Origin: Thermoleophilia bacterium
Lineage (GTDB): Bacteria; Actinomycetota; Thermoleophilia; Gaiellales; Gaiellaceae
Direction: 5' to 3'
NCBI GenBank assembly: GCA_023382435.1
Contig: JAHDVS010000028.1
Location: forward strand, 1 to 36,402
Length of the DNA stretch: 36,402 nucleotides
Below, one piece after another: positions 27,483 through 36,027 of this stretch. Made by a program: the position numbers and the translations under genes. The notes below the pieces were generated by a model. It was not told the origin of the DNA. It was given only the letters and a program-made list of their open reading frames with translations, and did no database searches. Position 1 is the stretch's first letter; each line of letters opens with the position of its first letter.

Positions 27483-28973
27483 ATGGTAGAATCCCGCCCC
27501 ATCGAGCTGGAGACCCTGAGGCAGGCGATCGGAGCGACGCGGGCGGGGAGCGGGGCGTCGGCGGAGGTCACCGACCTCGCGTTCGACGACACCAGGGTGG
27601 TGTCGGGCTCGCTGTTCTTCTGCGTTTCGGGTCTTGCCGCGGACGGCCACGGGTTCGCCGCGGCGGCGGTCGAGCGTGGAGCGGCAGCGCTCGTGGTCGA
27701 GCGGCCGCTGCCGCTGCCGGTGCCGCAGCTCGTCGTCCCGGACGCGCGGGCCGCGATGGCGCCGGCGGCGAACGTGTTCTTCGGCGAGCCGACCCGGGAG
27801 CTCGAGGTTGCCGCCGTGACCGGCACGAACGGGAAGACGACCACCGCGTTTCTGCTGTTCGCGCTGCTGGCCGCCGCCGGCCGGCGGCCGGGTCTGCTCG
27901 GCACGATCGAGTGCCGGGTGGGCGGGGAGCGGCGGGCGGTGAGTCACACGACACCGGAGGCGATCGAGCTCCAGCGGACGTTCCGGGAGATGCTCGACGC
28001 GGGGGATCGCAGCTGTGCGATGGAGGCGTCGTCACACGCCTCGGCGCTGCGGCGCCTGGACGCCGTCCGCTTCGCCTGTCTCGTATTCACGAACCTGACG
28101 CGGGACCACCTCGACTTCCACGGCACCATGGACGGCTACTACCAGGCGAAGCGTCGCCTGTTCGTGGAGCCGGGCCCGGACGGGCGGCGGCCCCCGGCCG
28201 CGGTCGGCGTCGACGGCCCCCACGGCAGGCGCCTCGCGGCGGAGCTCGCCCGGCTCGACGTCCCGCTGCTCACGTTCGGGCTCGCGGCGGACGCCGCCGT
28301 CAGGCCCGAGGGGCTGGAGCTGACTGCCGCGGGCGCGTCGTTCAGCGCCGCCGGCGTGCGCGTCACGACCAGGCTGCGCGGGCGCTTCAACGTCGCGAAC
28401 GTGCTCGGCGCGATCGCGGCCGGGCGGCTGCTCGGGCTCGACGACGGCGCGATCGTCCGCGGCGTCGAGCACGTCACGGGCGTCCCCGGCCGGTTCGAGG
28501 CGATCGACGAGGGGCAGCCGTTCACGCTGCTCGTCGACTACGCCCACACGCCCGACGCGCTGCGCAACGTTCTCGGCGCCGCGCGCGAGCTCGCCGGGCG
28601 GCGCCTCCTCTGCGTGTTCGGCTGCGGTGGCGACCGCGACCGGGGCAAGCGCCCGCTGATGGGCGCCGCCGCCGCCGAGCTCGCGGATCACGTGATCGTG
28701 ACGTCCGACAACCCGCGCTCCGAGGCCCCGCTCGCGATCATCGCCGAGGTCGTCGCGGGCGCCGCGGGCGCCGGAGCCACCGTCGAGATCGAGCCCGACC
28801 GGCGCGGGGCGATCCGCCGCGCGGTCGCGCTCGCCGGCGACGGCGACGTCGTCGTGATCGCCGGCAAGGGCCACGAGCGCGGGCAGACGTTCGCAGACCG
28901 AACCGTCCCTTTCTCGGACGTGGAGGAGGCCGCCGACGCGCTGCGCCGGCTCGCCGCCGGGACGCCCGCGTGA
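27483..28973 (+). CDS. murE: UDP-MurNAc-tripeptide synthetase (meso-diaminopimelate-adding)
   Basis: A 496-residue Mur ligase that adds the third residue to UDP-MurNAc-Ala-Glu. P-loop GTNGKTTT with K118; EASSHA in the middle domain; FTNLTRDHLDFHG; VDYAHTPDALR; and DNPRSE at 409-414. The DNPR motif selects meso-diaminopimelate rather than lysine, so the wall is expected to be of the meso-DAP type. ATG at 27483 follows GGGAGGG with short spacing; an open frame extends back to GTG 27408 but the extra 25 residues are not family-like. The stop overlaps the murF start by four bases. Confidence 0.96.
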   Translation: MVESRPIELETLRQAIGATRAGSGASAEVTDLAFDDTRVVSGSLFFCVSGLAADGHGFAAAAVERGAAALVVERPLPLPVPQLVVPDARAAMAPAANVFFGEPTRELEVAAVTGTNGKTTTAFLLFALLAAAGRRPGLLGTIECRVGGERRAVSHTTPEAIELQRTFREMLDAGDRSCAMEASSHASALRRLDAVRFACLVFTNLTRDHLDFHGTMDGYYQAKRRLFVEPGPDGRRPPAAVGVDGPHGRRLAAELARLDVPLLTFGLAADAAVRPEGLELTAAGASFSAAGVRVTTRLRGRFNVANVLGAIAAGRLLGLDDGAIVRGVEHVTGVPGRFEAIDEGQPFTLLVDYAHTPDALRNVLGAARELAGRRLLCVFGCGGDRDRGKRPLMGAAAAELADHVIVTSDNPRSEAPLAIIAEVVAGAAGAGATVEIEPDRRGAIRRAVALAGDGDVVVIAGKGHERGQTFADRTVPFSDVEEAADALRRLAAGTPA

Positions 28974-30277
28974 TCCCACTCCCGCTCACCGAGGTCGCCC
29001 GCCTCTGCCCCGGGCGCCTCGAGGCGGCGCCGGGGGCCGAGCGCGTCACCGGTCTCGAGATCGACTCGCGCCGCATCCGGCCCGGCGACCTGTTCGTCGC
29101 CGTCGGCAGCGGCGCCGAGCACGTCGCCGACGCGCTCGCCCGCGGCGCCGCCGCCGCGCTCGTTCCCGACGACGCCCACCGCGCCATGGCCGCGCTCGGC
29201 GCCGCCGTCCGCACCCTGTCGTCCGCCACCGTCGTCGGCATCACCGGCGCCACCGGGAAGACGTCGACGAAGGACATCCTCGCGGCCCTCTGCCGCCCCC
29301 ACGCGCGCACCGTCGCGGCCGAGCAGAGCCACAACAACGAGATCGGGCTGCCACTCACTCTCACCCGGATCGAGCCCGACACCGAGATCGTGATCGCGGA
29401 GATGGGCACGCGCGGGCTCGGCCAGGTCGCCGACCTGTGCGCCGTCGCCAGGCCCCAGCTCGCGGTGATCACGACGCTCGGCCCCGCCCACCTCGAGCTG
29501 TTCGGGACCGTCGAGAACGTCGCCCGCGCCGAGGCCGAGATCGTCGCGGCGCTCCCGCCAGGCGGCGCCGCCGTCGTCCCCGCCGGCGAGCCGCTCCTCG
29601 ACCCGTACCTGACGAGGACGGACATCGACGTGATCCGCTACGGCAACGGCGGCGACGTGCGGCTGCTCTCGTTCTCCGCCGACGAGCACGCCCACCTCGT
29701 CGTCGACGTCCTCGACGAGCGACTCGAGCTCGCGTTCAACTTCCGCTCCCGCCACAACGCGACCAACGCGCTCGCCGCGCTCGCCGCCTACGGCGCGCTC
29801 GGGCTGCCGCTCGCCGACGCGCACGTCGGCGCCCTCGAGATCTCGCTGTCGCGCTGGCGGGAGCAGGAGCTCCCGCTCCCCGGCGGCGGCGTCCTCATCA
29901 ACGACTGCTACAACGCCAACCCGGTCTCGATGGCGGCCGCGCTCGACCACCTCGCCGAGCGCGCCCGCGGCCGCCGGCGCGTCGCCGTGCTCGGCGACAT
30001 GGCCGAGCTCGGCCCCGGCGCGCCCGCCTACCACGGCGAGGTCGGCGCCGTCGCCAGCCGCGCCGGCGTCTCCGTGCTCGTCGCGATCGGCCCGCTCGCC
30101 CGCGGCTACCTCGAAGGCGCCGAGGCCGTGCCCGCGCGCCTCTGGGCGCCGACCGTCGAGCAGGCGCTCGCCGTCTACCCCGCCCTCATCCGTCCCGGCG
30201 ACTGCGTGCTCGTCAAGGGCTCGCGCTCGATGGGGCTCGAAGCCGTCGCCGGCGCCGTCGCCGCGGCAGCCGCCTAG
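28970..30277 (+). CDS. murF: UDP-MurNAc-tripeptide:D-Ala-D-Ala ligase
   Basis: A 435-residue Mur ligase that joins D-Ala-D-Ala to UDP-MurNAc-tripeptide, the last cytoplasmic peptide step. P-loop GATGKTSTKD with K97; EQSHNNEIGLPLTL; AEMGTRGLGQV; TTLGPAHLELFG; NDCYNANPVSM and LGDMAELG are all diagnostic of MurF. Start GTG 28970 overlaps the murE TGA. From about here the plus strand becomes noticeably richer in C than G at third positions. mraY follows after nine bases. Confidence 0.96.
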   Translation: MIPLPLTEVARLCPGRLEAAPGAERVTGLEIDSRRIRPGDLFVAVGSGAEHVADALARGAAAALVPDDAHRAMAALGAAVRTLSSATVVGITGATGKTSTKDILAALCRPHARTVAAEQSHNNEIGLPLTLTRIEPDTEIVIAEMGTRGLGQVADLCAVARPQLAVITTLGPAHLELFGTVENVARAEAEIVAALPPGGAAVVPAGEPLLDPYLTRTDIDVIRYGNGGDVRLLSFSADEHAHLVVDVLDERLELAFNFRSRHNATNALAALAAYGALGLPLADAHVGALEISLSRWREQELPLPGGGVLINDCYNANPVSMAAALDHLAERARGRRRVAVLGDMAELGPGAPAYHGEVGAVASRAGVSVLVAIGPLARGYLEGAEAVPARLWAPTVEQALAVYPALIRPGDCVLVKGSRSMGLEAVAGAVAAAAA

Positions 30278-30286
30278 GAGCCGGCC

Positions 30287-31297
30287 GTGGTCCGCGTGCT
30301 CGTCGCAGGCATCCTCGCGATGGTGATCGCGATCGTGGCCGGGCCGAAGTTCATCGAGTTCCTGCGCCGCAACGAGTTCGGCCAGCACATCCGGGAGGAC
30401 GGGCCGCAGGGGCACAGCGCCAAGCAGGGCACGCCCACGATGGGCGGCCTGCTGATCATGGTCTCGATGGCGATCCCGTTCCTCATCTTCTCCTACCGCA
30501 CGATCGAGGCCCTGACCGTATTTGCCGTCACGCTCGGTTGCGCCGCGATCGGCTTCGTCGACGACTGGACGAAGCTCACCCGGCGCCGCTCGCTCGGCCT
30601 CGCGGGCCGCTGGAAGCTCGCGCTGCTCGCCCTCATCACCGCGCTCGTCGCGCTCGTCGTCTACGACCGCGGGTTTGCGACCTCCGTGTACATGCCCCTG
30701 CTCGACGTCGACGTCAGCCTGTCCTGGGCGTGGTACGGGCTCCTGTTTCTCATGATCGCCGGCGCCGCCAACGGCGTGAACCTGACCGACGGCCTCGACG
30801 GCCTCGCCTCCGGCACCGTCACGATCTCGCTGTTCACCTACACCGCCATCGGCGTGGTCGCGTGGATCGTCTCCAAGCGCCTCGGCCTCGAGAACGTCGG
30901 GCAGCTCGACCTCGCCATCCTCGGGGCCTGCCTGATCGGAGGGTCGATCGGGTTCCTCTGGTACAACGCGTTTCCCGCCCAGGTGTTCATGGGCGACACC
31001 GGCTCCATGGGCCTCGGCGGCGCCCTCGCGGCGTTCGCGATCATGACCAAGACGGAGATCCTGCTGCTTCTGATCGGAGGGGTCTTCCTGATCGAGGCGC
31101 TCTCCGTGATCGTCCAGGTCGTCAGCTACAAGCGCTTCGGCAGGCGCGTGTTCCTGATGGCCCCGATCCACCACCACTTCGAGATGAAAGCGTGGTCGGA
31201 GGCGCGGATCATGGTGCGCTTCTGGATCGTCGCGCTGATCCTCTGCGCCTGCGCGTTCGTCCTCTACTACCGCTACCAGGAGCACTTCGTCTCCTGA
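30287..31297 (+). CDS. mraY: phospho-N-acetylmuramoyl-pentapeptide transferase
   Basis: A 336-residue polytopic membrane enzyme, about ten helices, that transfers phospho-MurNAc-pentapeptide to undecaprenyl phosphate to make lipid I. Catalytic and family motifs: GTPTMGG, FVDDWTKL with the aspartate pair, NLTDGLDGLASG, FMGDTGSMGLGG and the cytoplasmic histidines in APIHHHFEMK. Slightly shorter than the usual ~360 because the N-terminal leader is compact. Start GTG at 30287. It is followed by murD after 34 bases. Confidence 0.97.
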   Translation: MVRVLVAGILAMVIAIVAGPKFIEFLRRNEFGQHIREDGPQGHSAKQGTPTMGGLLIMVSMAIPFLIFSYRTIEALTVFAVTLGCAAIGFVDDWTKLTRRRSLGLAGRWKLALLALITALVALVVYDRGFATSVYMPLLDVDVSLSWAWYGLLFLMIAGAANGVNLTDGLDGLASGTVTISLFTYTAIGVVAWIVSKRLGLENVGQLDLAILGACLIGGSIGFLWYNAFPAQVFMGDTGSMGLGGALAAFAIMTKTEILLLLIGGVFLIEALSVIVQVVSYKRFGRRVFLMAPIHHHFEMKAWSEARIMVRFWIVALILCACAFVLYYRYQEHFVS

Positions 31298-31331
31298 CGT
31301 CGCACCGGCACCCGGCCCGTCCGGCGCACGC

Positions 31332-32609
31332 GTGAGCGGCCGGCCCACGCCGCTGCCGGCCCCCGGCGCGACCGTCCTCGTCGCCGGCCTCGCCCGCTCC
31401 GGCGAGGCGGCCGCGCTCGCGCTCGCCCGCCGCGGCCTCCGGGTGATCGGGACCGACGCGAACGCCGGGCTCGAAACCGGGAGGCTTCGCGCAGCGGGCG
31501 TCGAAGTGCTGCTCGGCGCCGCGACCGAGCGTGCGCCGCTCGATGACGTGCAGCTCCTCGTGAAAAGCCCCGGGGTCCCCGGCGAGGCAGCCCTCGTCGC
31601 CGCCGCGCGCGCTCGCGCCGTCCCCGTCTGGAGCGAGGTCGAGCTCGGCGCCCGCCTCGTCGCCCAGCCCACCGTCGGCATCACCGGCACGAACGGCAAG
31701 ACCACCACCACCGCGCTCGCCGGGGCGATCCTCGCCGCCGCCGGCCGACCCGCCGCCCTCGCCGGCAACGTCGGGCGCCCCCTCTGCGCCCTCGACGGGG
31801 TGCTCGAGCCGGGCACCGCCGTCGTCTGCGAGCTGTCGAGCTTCCAGCTCGAGGACATCGAGATCCTGCGCCCGCACGTCGCCGTCCTGCTCAACCTCAC
31901 CCCCGACCACCTCGACCGGCACGGCAGCCTCGAGCGCTACCGGGCCGCCAAGCTCCGGATCTTCGAGAACCAGGGGCCCGACGACGTCGCCGTCCTCCCG
32001 CGCGGCTTCGGGCCCGTGCCCGGACGCGCGCGACGCGTCGAGTTCGCGGCCGCGGACACGCTCCCGGCGGAGCCGCGCATCCCCGGCGAGCACAACCGCG
32101 AGAACGCCGCCGCCGCCGTCGCCGCCGCCCGCGCGCTCGGCGTCGCCGACGCGGCCATCGCCGACGCGCTGCGCGCGTTCCCCGGCGTCCCGCACCGGCT
32201 CGAGCCCGTGCGCGAGGTCCGCGGCGTCGCCTTCGTCAACGATTCCAAGGCGACCAACCCCGAGTCGGCGCAGCGGGGCCTGCTCGCCTACCCGCCCGGC
32301 CTGCGCGTGATCCTCGGCGGCAGCCGCAAGGGAACGCCGTTCGACGCGCTCGCCCGCACGGCCCGCGACCGCGGCGTCGCCGGCGCCTACCTGATCGGCG
32401 AGACCGCGGCCGAGCTCGCCGCCGCGCTCGCCGCGGCAGGCGTTCCCGCCGTGCGCTGCGGCGACCTCGACGCCGCCGTCGCCCGCGCGTTCGCCGACGC
32501 GCGGCCCGGCGAGACCATCCTGCTCTCGCCCGCCTGCGCGAGCTTCGACCAGTTCGCCGACTACGAGCGGCGGGGCGAGCGCTTTCGCGCGATCGTGGAG
32601 GCCCTGTGA
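31332..32609 (+). CDS. murD: UDP-MurNAc-L-alanine:D-glutamate ligase
   Basis: A 425-residue Mur ligase adding D-glutamate. N-terminal Rossmann domain with VAGLARSGEAAALAL and VKSPGVPG; P-loop GITGTNGKTTTTAL; the central ELSSFQLEDIE; NLTPDHLDRHGSLERY; GEHNRENAAAAV; FVNDSKATNPES; LSPACASFDQFADYE. All are typical of MurD and intact. Somewhat shorter than the common 440-450. Start GTG 31332. The stop overlaps the ftsW GTG by four bases. Confidence 0.96.
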   Translation: MSGRPTPLPAPGATVLVAGLARSGEAAALALARRGLRVIGTDANAGLETGRLRAAGVEVLLGAATERAPLDDVQLLVKSPGVPGEAALVAAARARAVPVWSEVELGARLVAQPTVGITGTNGKTTTTALAGAILAAAGRPAALAGNVGRPLCALDGVLEPGTAVVCELSSFQLEDIEILRPHVAVLLNLTPDHLDRHGSLERYRAAKLRIFENQGPDDVAVLPRGFGPVPGRARRVEFAAADTLPAEPRIPGEHNRENAAAAVAAARALGVADAAIADALRAFPGVPHRLEPVREVRGVAFVNDSKATNPESAQRGLLAYPPGLRVILGGSRKGTPFDALARTARDRGVAGAYLIGETAAELAAALAAAGVPAVRCGDLDAAVARAFADARPGETILLSPACASFDQFADYERRGERFRAIVEAL

Positions 32610-33874
32610 AAGCCCCCGCCGCGGCCGGGCAGGGGGGCCGTCGCCCCGCCCGCGGCCGCGTCCGCGCGCATGCCCAGCTCGAGCACGGCCTGCTCGTGCT
32701 CGTCACGCTCGCGCTCACCGCTTTCGGGCTCGTCATGGTCTACAGCGCGAGCTCCGCCCGGGCGGCCGTCTCCGCCGGCGACCCCGGCTACTACCTGAAA
32801 CGCCAGGCGCTCTACGCGCTCGCCGGGCTCGCCCTCTTCGTCGTCCTCGCCCGCACCGACTTCCGCGCGCTGCGGCGCGCCGCCGGGCCGCTCCTCGCCG
32901 CCAGCTTCGTCCTGCTCGCCGCGGTGCTCGTCCTCGGCGTCAGCGTCAACGGCGCCCGCCGCTGGCTCGACGTCGGGCCCGTCTCCGTGCAGCCCTCCGA
33001 GCTCGCGAAGGTCGCGATCGTGATCTGGGTCGCCGCCCTGCTCTCGAAACGCCAGCCGCCCACGTCGCTCCGCGGCCTCCTACGTCCGATCGGGGTCGTC
33101 GTCGGGGCCGCGCTCCTGCTCGTGCTGCTCGAGCCCGACCTCGGCACCGCGCTCGCCCTCCTCGGCGCGGTCGGCGCGATCCTGCTCGTCACGGGGACGC
33201 CGATGCGGGTGCTGCTCGCCGCGGGCTCCGTGATGGCCGCGCTCGTCCTGACCGCGTCCTGGCTCGAGCCGTACCGCCGCGCCCGCCTGGTCGCGTTCAT
33301 CGACCCGTGGCAGGACCCCCAAGGCGCCGGCTTCCAGTCCGTCCAGGCGCTGATCGCGCTCGGCTCCGGCGGGATCTTCGGCGTCGGTCTCGGCGAGAGC
33401 GTCCAGAAGGTCTACTACCTGCCCGAGGCGTCCACCGACATGATCTTCGCGATCGTCGGCGAGGAGCTCGGCCTGCTCGGCGCCGCCGCCGTGATCCTCG
33501 CCTACGCGGCCTTCGGGTTCGCCGGCTTCCGGATCGCGCTGCGCTGCCGAAACCCGTTCGGGAAGCGGCTCGCTGCCGGCCTGACCGCCCTCGTGTGCGG
33601 CCAGGCCGCCGTCAACCTCGGCGCCGTCCTGGGCATCGCGCCGCTCACCGGCATCCCGCTCCCGTTCGTCAGCTACGGTGGCTCGAGCCTCGTCGCCGGC
33701 CTCGCCACCGTCGGCATCCTCCTTAACATCGCGGTCAACGATGCAGCAGCCAGCGAACGGGATCAGGTGCGTGATCGCGGCCGGCGGGACGGCGGGGCAC
33801 GTCCTGCCCGCGCTCGCCGTGGCGGACGCGCTGAGAGCCCGCGGCGCCAGCGTCAGCTTCGCCGGCTCGCCTGA
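32606..33874 (+). CDS. ftsW: septal peptidoglycan glycosyltransferase FtsW (SEDS family)
   Basis: A 422-residue SEDS protein with about ten transmembrane helices after a basic N-terminal tail. It polymerises lipid II at the septum with FtsI. Visible motifs: VMVYSASSA, QPSELAKVAIVIW, EPDLGTAL, GFQSVQALIALGSGGIFGVG, FAIVGEELGLLGA and PLPFVSYGGSSLV. The transmembrane core ends near NIAVNDAA; the frame then stays open for about 40 more codons giving an Arg-rich tail (for example GRRDGGARPARARRGG), which lies entirely over the 5' end of murG in another frame. That makes a 134-base overlap with murG, which is unusual. Confidence 0.94.
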   Translation: MKAPAAAGQGGRRPARGRVRAHAQLEHGLLVLVTLALTAFGLVMVYSASSARAAVSAGDPGYYLKRQALYALAGLALFVVLARTDFRALRRAAGPLLAASFVLLAAVLVLGVSVNGARRWLDVGPVSVQPSELAKVAIVIWVAALLSKRQPPTSLRGLLRPIGVVVGAALLLVLLEPDLGTALALLGAVGAILLVTGTPMRVLLAAGSVMAALVLTASWLEPYRRARLVAFIDPWQDPQGAGFQSVQALIALGSGGIFGVGLGESVQKVYYLPEASTDMIFAIVGEELGLLGAAAVILAYAAFGFAGFRIALRCRNPFGKRLAAGLTALVCGQAAVNLGAVLGIAPLTGIPLPFVSYGGSSLVAGLATVGILLNIAVNDAAASERDQVRDRGRRDGGARPARARRGGRAESPRRQRQLRRLA

Positions 33875-34823
33875 GCGGATCGAGGCGACGCTCGTGCCCG
33901 CGGCCGGCTACGAGCTCGACGCTCTGCGCGTCGACGGCCTCCCGCGCGCCGTCGGCACGCGGCTCCTGCGCGCGCTAGCCACCGACGCGCGCGCCCCGCT
34001 CGCCGCCCGCCGGCTGCTCGCCCGCAGGCGCCCCCACGTGGTGCTCTCCGCCGGCGGCTACACCGGCGGCCCCGCCGTCCTCGCCGCCGCCTCGCTGCGG
34101 ATCCCCGCCGCCGTCACCGAGGCCGACGCCCACCTCGGCCTCGCCAACCGCCTCGCAGCGCCGTTCGCGGCGCGCGTCTTCCTCGCCTACCCGCTCGCCG
34201 GGCGCGGCGGCAGCAAGTACCGGGTCGTCGGCCGACCGATCCCGGCCCGGTCGCTCGCGCCCGCCGGCGGGCGCACGGAGGCGCGGCGGCGCTTCGGGCT
34301 TCCCCAGGACGGCCCCGTCGTCCTCGTCTGCGGCGGCAGCCTCGGCGCCCGGCGGCTCAACGATGCGGCCCTCGACGCGTTCGGCGCCGGCGGGCCCGCC
34401 GTGCTCCACCTCTCCGGCGCGCGCGACCACGCCGCTCTCGCGCCGCGCGTGCTCCGCCCCGGCTACCGGCTCGTCGCCTTCACCGACGAGTTCGGGGCCG
34501 CGCTCGCCGCCTGCGACCTCGTCGTCTCCCGCGCCGGCGGCGCCGTCTGGGAGATCGCCGCCGCCGGCAAGCCCGCGCTGCTCGTCCCCTACCCGGACGC
34601 CACCGCCGACCACCAGACCAGGAACGCCCGCCACTTCGAGCGCGGCGGCGGCGCCATCCTCGTCCCGGACGCGCAGCTCGACCTGCGCCGCCGGGTCGAC
34701 GCCCTGCTCGCCGACCCGGCTCGGCTCGCCGCGATGGGCGATGCGATGCTCGCGCTCGCCCGCCCCGGGGCGGCCGAAGCCGTCGCCGAGGAGCTGATCG
34801 CCCTTGCAGCCGCTCGCCGGTAG
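33741..34823 (+). CDS. murG: undecaprenyl-PP-MurNAc-pentapeptide GlcNAc transferase
   Basis: A 360-residue GT28 glycosyltransferase converting lipid I to lipid II at the inner membrane face. The N-terminal loop reads AAGGTAGHVLPALAVADAL (the more common form is GGTGGH), followed by SAGGYTGGPAVLAA, TEADAHLGLANRLAAPFA, VCGGSLGARRLND, and the UDP-GlcNAc site SRAGGAVWEIAAAGKPALLVPYP with DHQTRNA. ATG at 33741 gives a 10-residue lead; GTG at 33771 directly before IAAGG is an equally plausible start. Either way the gene starts well inside ftsW. murC overlaps its end by 20 bases. Confidence 0.95.
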   Translation: MQQPANGIRCVIAAGGTAGHVLPALAVADALRARGASVSFAGSPERIEATLVPAAGYELDALRVDGLPRAVGTRLLRALATDARAPLAARRLLARRRPHVVLSAGGYTGGPAVLAAASLRIPAAVTEADAHLGLANRLAAPFAARVFLAYPLAGRGGSKYRVVGRPIPARSLAPAGGRTEARRRFGLPQDGPVVLVCGGSLGARRLNDAALDAFGAGGPAVLHLSGARDHAALAPRVLRPGYRLVAFTDEFGAALAACDLVVSRAGGAVWEIAAAGKPALLVPYPDATADHQTRNARHFERGGGAILVPDAQLDLRRRVDALLADPARLAAMGDAMLALARPGAAEAVAEELIALAAARR

Positions 34824-36027
34824 GAAACTCTGGCTCGTCGGCATCGGCGGCGCCGGCATGAGCGCGCTCGCGCACGTCTGCCGCGCCTGGGGTGCCGAGG
34901 TCGCCGGCTCCGACCGCGCCCGCACCCCGTACGCCGAGCGGCTCGAGCGCGACGGGATCCCCGTCGTCGTCGGCCACGCCGCCGCGAACGTCCCCGCCGG
35001 GTTCGAGGTCGTCGCCTCCTCCGCGATCGCCCCCGACAACCCCGAGCTCGCCGGCGGCTACCGCCGTCGCGGCGAGCTGCTCGCCGAGCTCGTCGCGCTG
35101 CGGCCCTCGATCGTCGTCGCCGGCGCGCACGGCAAGACGACGACCGCGTCGATGATCGCCTACTGCCTCCACGAGCTCGGGCACGACCCCGCCTACCTGA
35201 TCGGCGGCGACGTGCCGCAGCTCGGCGGCAACGCCGGGGCGGGGGAGGGGTGGCTCGTCGCCGAGGGCGACGAATCGGACCGCTCGCTGCTGCTCCTGCG
35301 CCCGCGGATCGCGGTCGTCACCAACGTCGACCTCGACCACCACGCCACGTTCGCCTCCCGGGCCGAGGTGGAGGCCCTGTTCGCCGGCTGGCTCGCAGCG
35401 CTCGCCGACGGCGCAACCGCGATCCGGGGCGAGCGAGTCGAGGCGCCCCCCGGCCTGACCCTCGCGATCCCCGGCGAGCACAACCGCCGCAACGCCGCCT
35501 GCGCGCTCGCGGCGCTCGCCGCCGCGGGCGTGGACGCCGCCGCGGCCGCGCGGGCGCTCGCGGCCTTCCGCGGCGCCGGGCGCCGCTTCGAGCTGCGGGG
35601 CGAGGCGGGCGGCGTCCGCGTCGTCGACGACTACGGCCACCACCCGGTGGAGGTGGCGGCGACGCTCGAGGCCGCGCGGGCCGTCGCCGGCGGGGGACGC
35701 GTGCTCGTCCTCTTCCAGCCCCACCTCTACTCGCGCACCCTCCACCTCGCCCGCGAGCTCGCCGCCGCGCTCGCCGCCGCCGACGCGGTCTGCATCACCG
35801 ACGTCTACCCGGCGCGCGAGCGGCCGCTCCCCGGCGTCACGGGGAAACTGATCGTCGAGCGGCTCTGCGAGCTGCGCCCCGGAATGCCGGTCGCCTGGGC
35901 GCCGGCCGTCACCGCCGCCGCGGCGCTGCTGGCGGGGCAGGCGCGCCCCGGCGACCTCCTCCTCACGGTCGGCGCGGGCGACGTCGACCGCGCCGGCCCG
36001 GCGATCCTGGCGACACTGTCGTCATGA
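34804..36027 (+). CDS. murC: UDP-N-acetylmuramate:L-alanine ligase
   Basis: A 407-residue Mur ligase adding the first amino acid to UDP-MurNAc. N-terminal WLVGIGGAGMSALAHV; P-loop VVAGAHGKTTTASM; AEGDESDRSLL; NVDLDHHATF; IPGEHNRRNAACAL; RRFELRG...VVDDYGHHPVEV; FQPHLYSRT. All are MurC signatures. It is 50-60 residues shorter than typical MurC, mainly through compact loops. Start is TTG at 34804, inside the end of murG, with GAGGAG eleven bases upstream; no ATG or GTG lies between it and the nucleotide loop. The stop overlaps the murB ATG (ATGA). Confidence 0.94.
   Translation: MQPLAGRKLWLVGIGGAGMSALAHVCRAWGAEVAGSDRARTPYAERLERDGIPVVVGHAAANVPAGFEVVASSAIAPDNPELAGGYRRRGELLAELVALRPSIVVAGAHGKTTTASMIAYCLHELGHDPAYLIGGDVPQLGGNAGAGEGWLVAEGDESDRSLLLLRPRIAVVTNVDLDHHATFASRAEVEALFAGWLAALADGATAIRGERVEAPPGLTLAIPGEHNRRNAACALAALAAAGVDAAAAARALAAFRGAGRRFELRGEAGGVRVVDDYGHHPVEVAATLEAARAVAGGGRVLVLFQPHLYSRTLHLARELAAALAAADAVCITDVYPARERPLPGVTGKLIVERLCELRPGMPVAWAPAVTAAAALLAGQARPGDLLLTVGAGDVDRAGPAILATLSS

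Noticed and set aside
27487-27492. TAGAAT as a -10 box for a shorter murE
   Set aside because: It lies within the codons after the ATG, the only start at the right distance would be ATC, and the ATG at 27483 has a ribosome site.
28688-31900. Antisense open frame of 1070 codons over murE-murF-mraY-murD
   Set aside because: Shadow of four well-conserved cell-wall genes; the translation is low-complexity His/Arg/Asp/Gly-rich without motifs.
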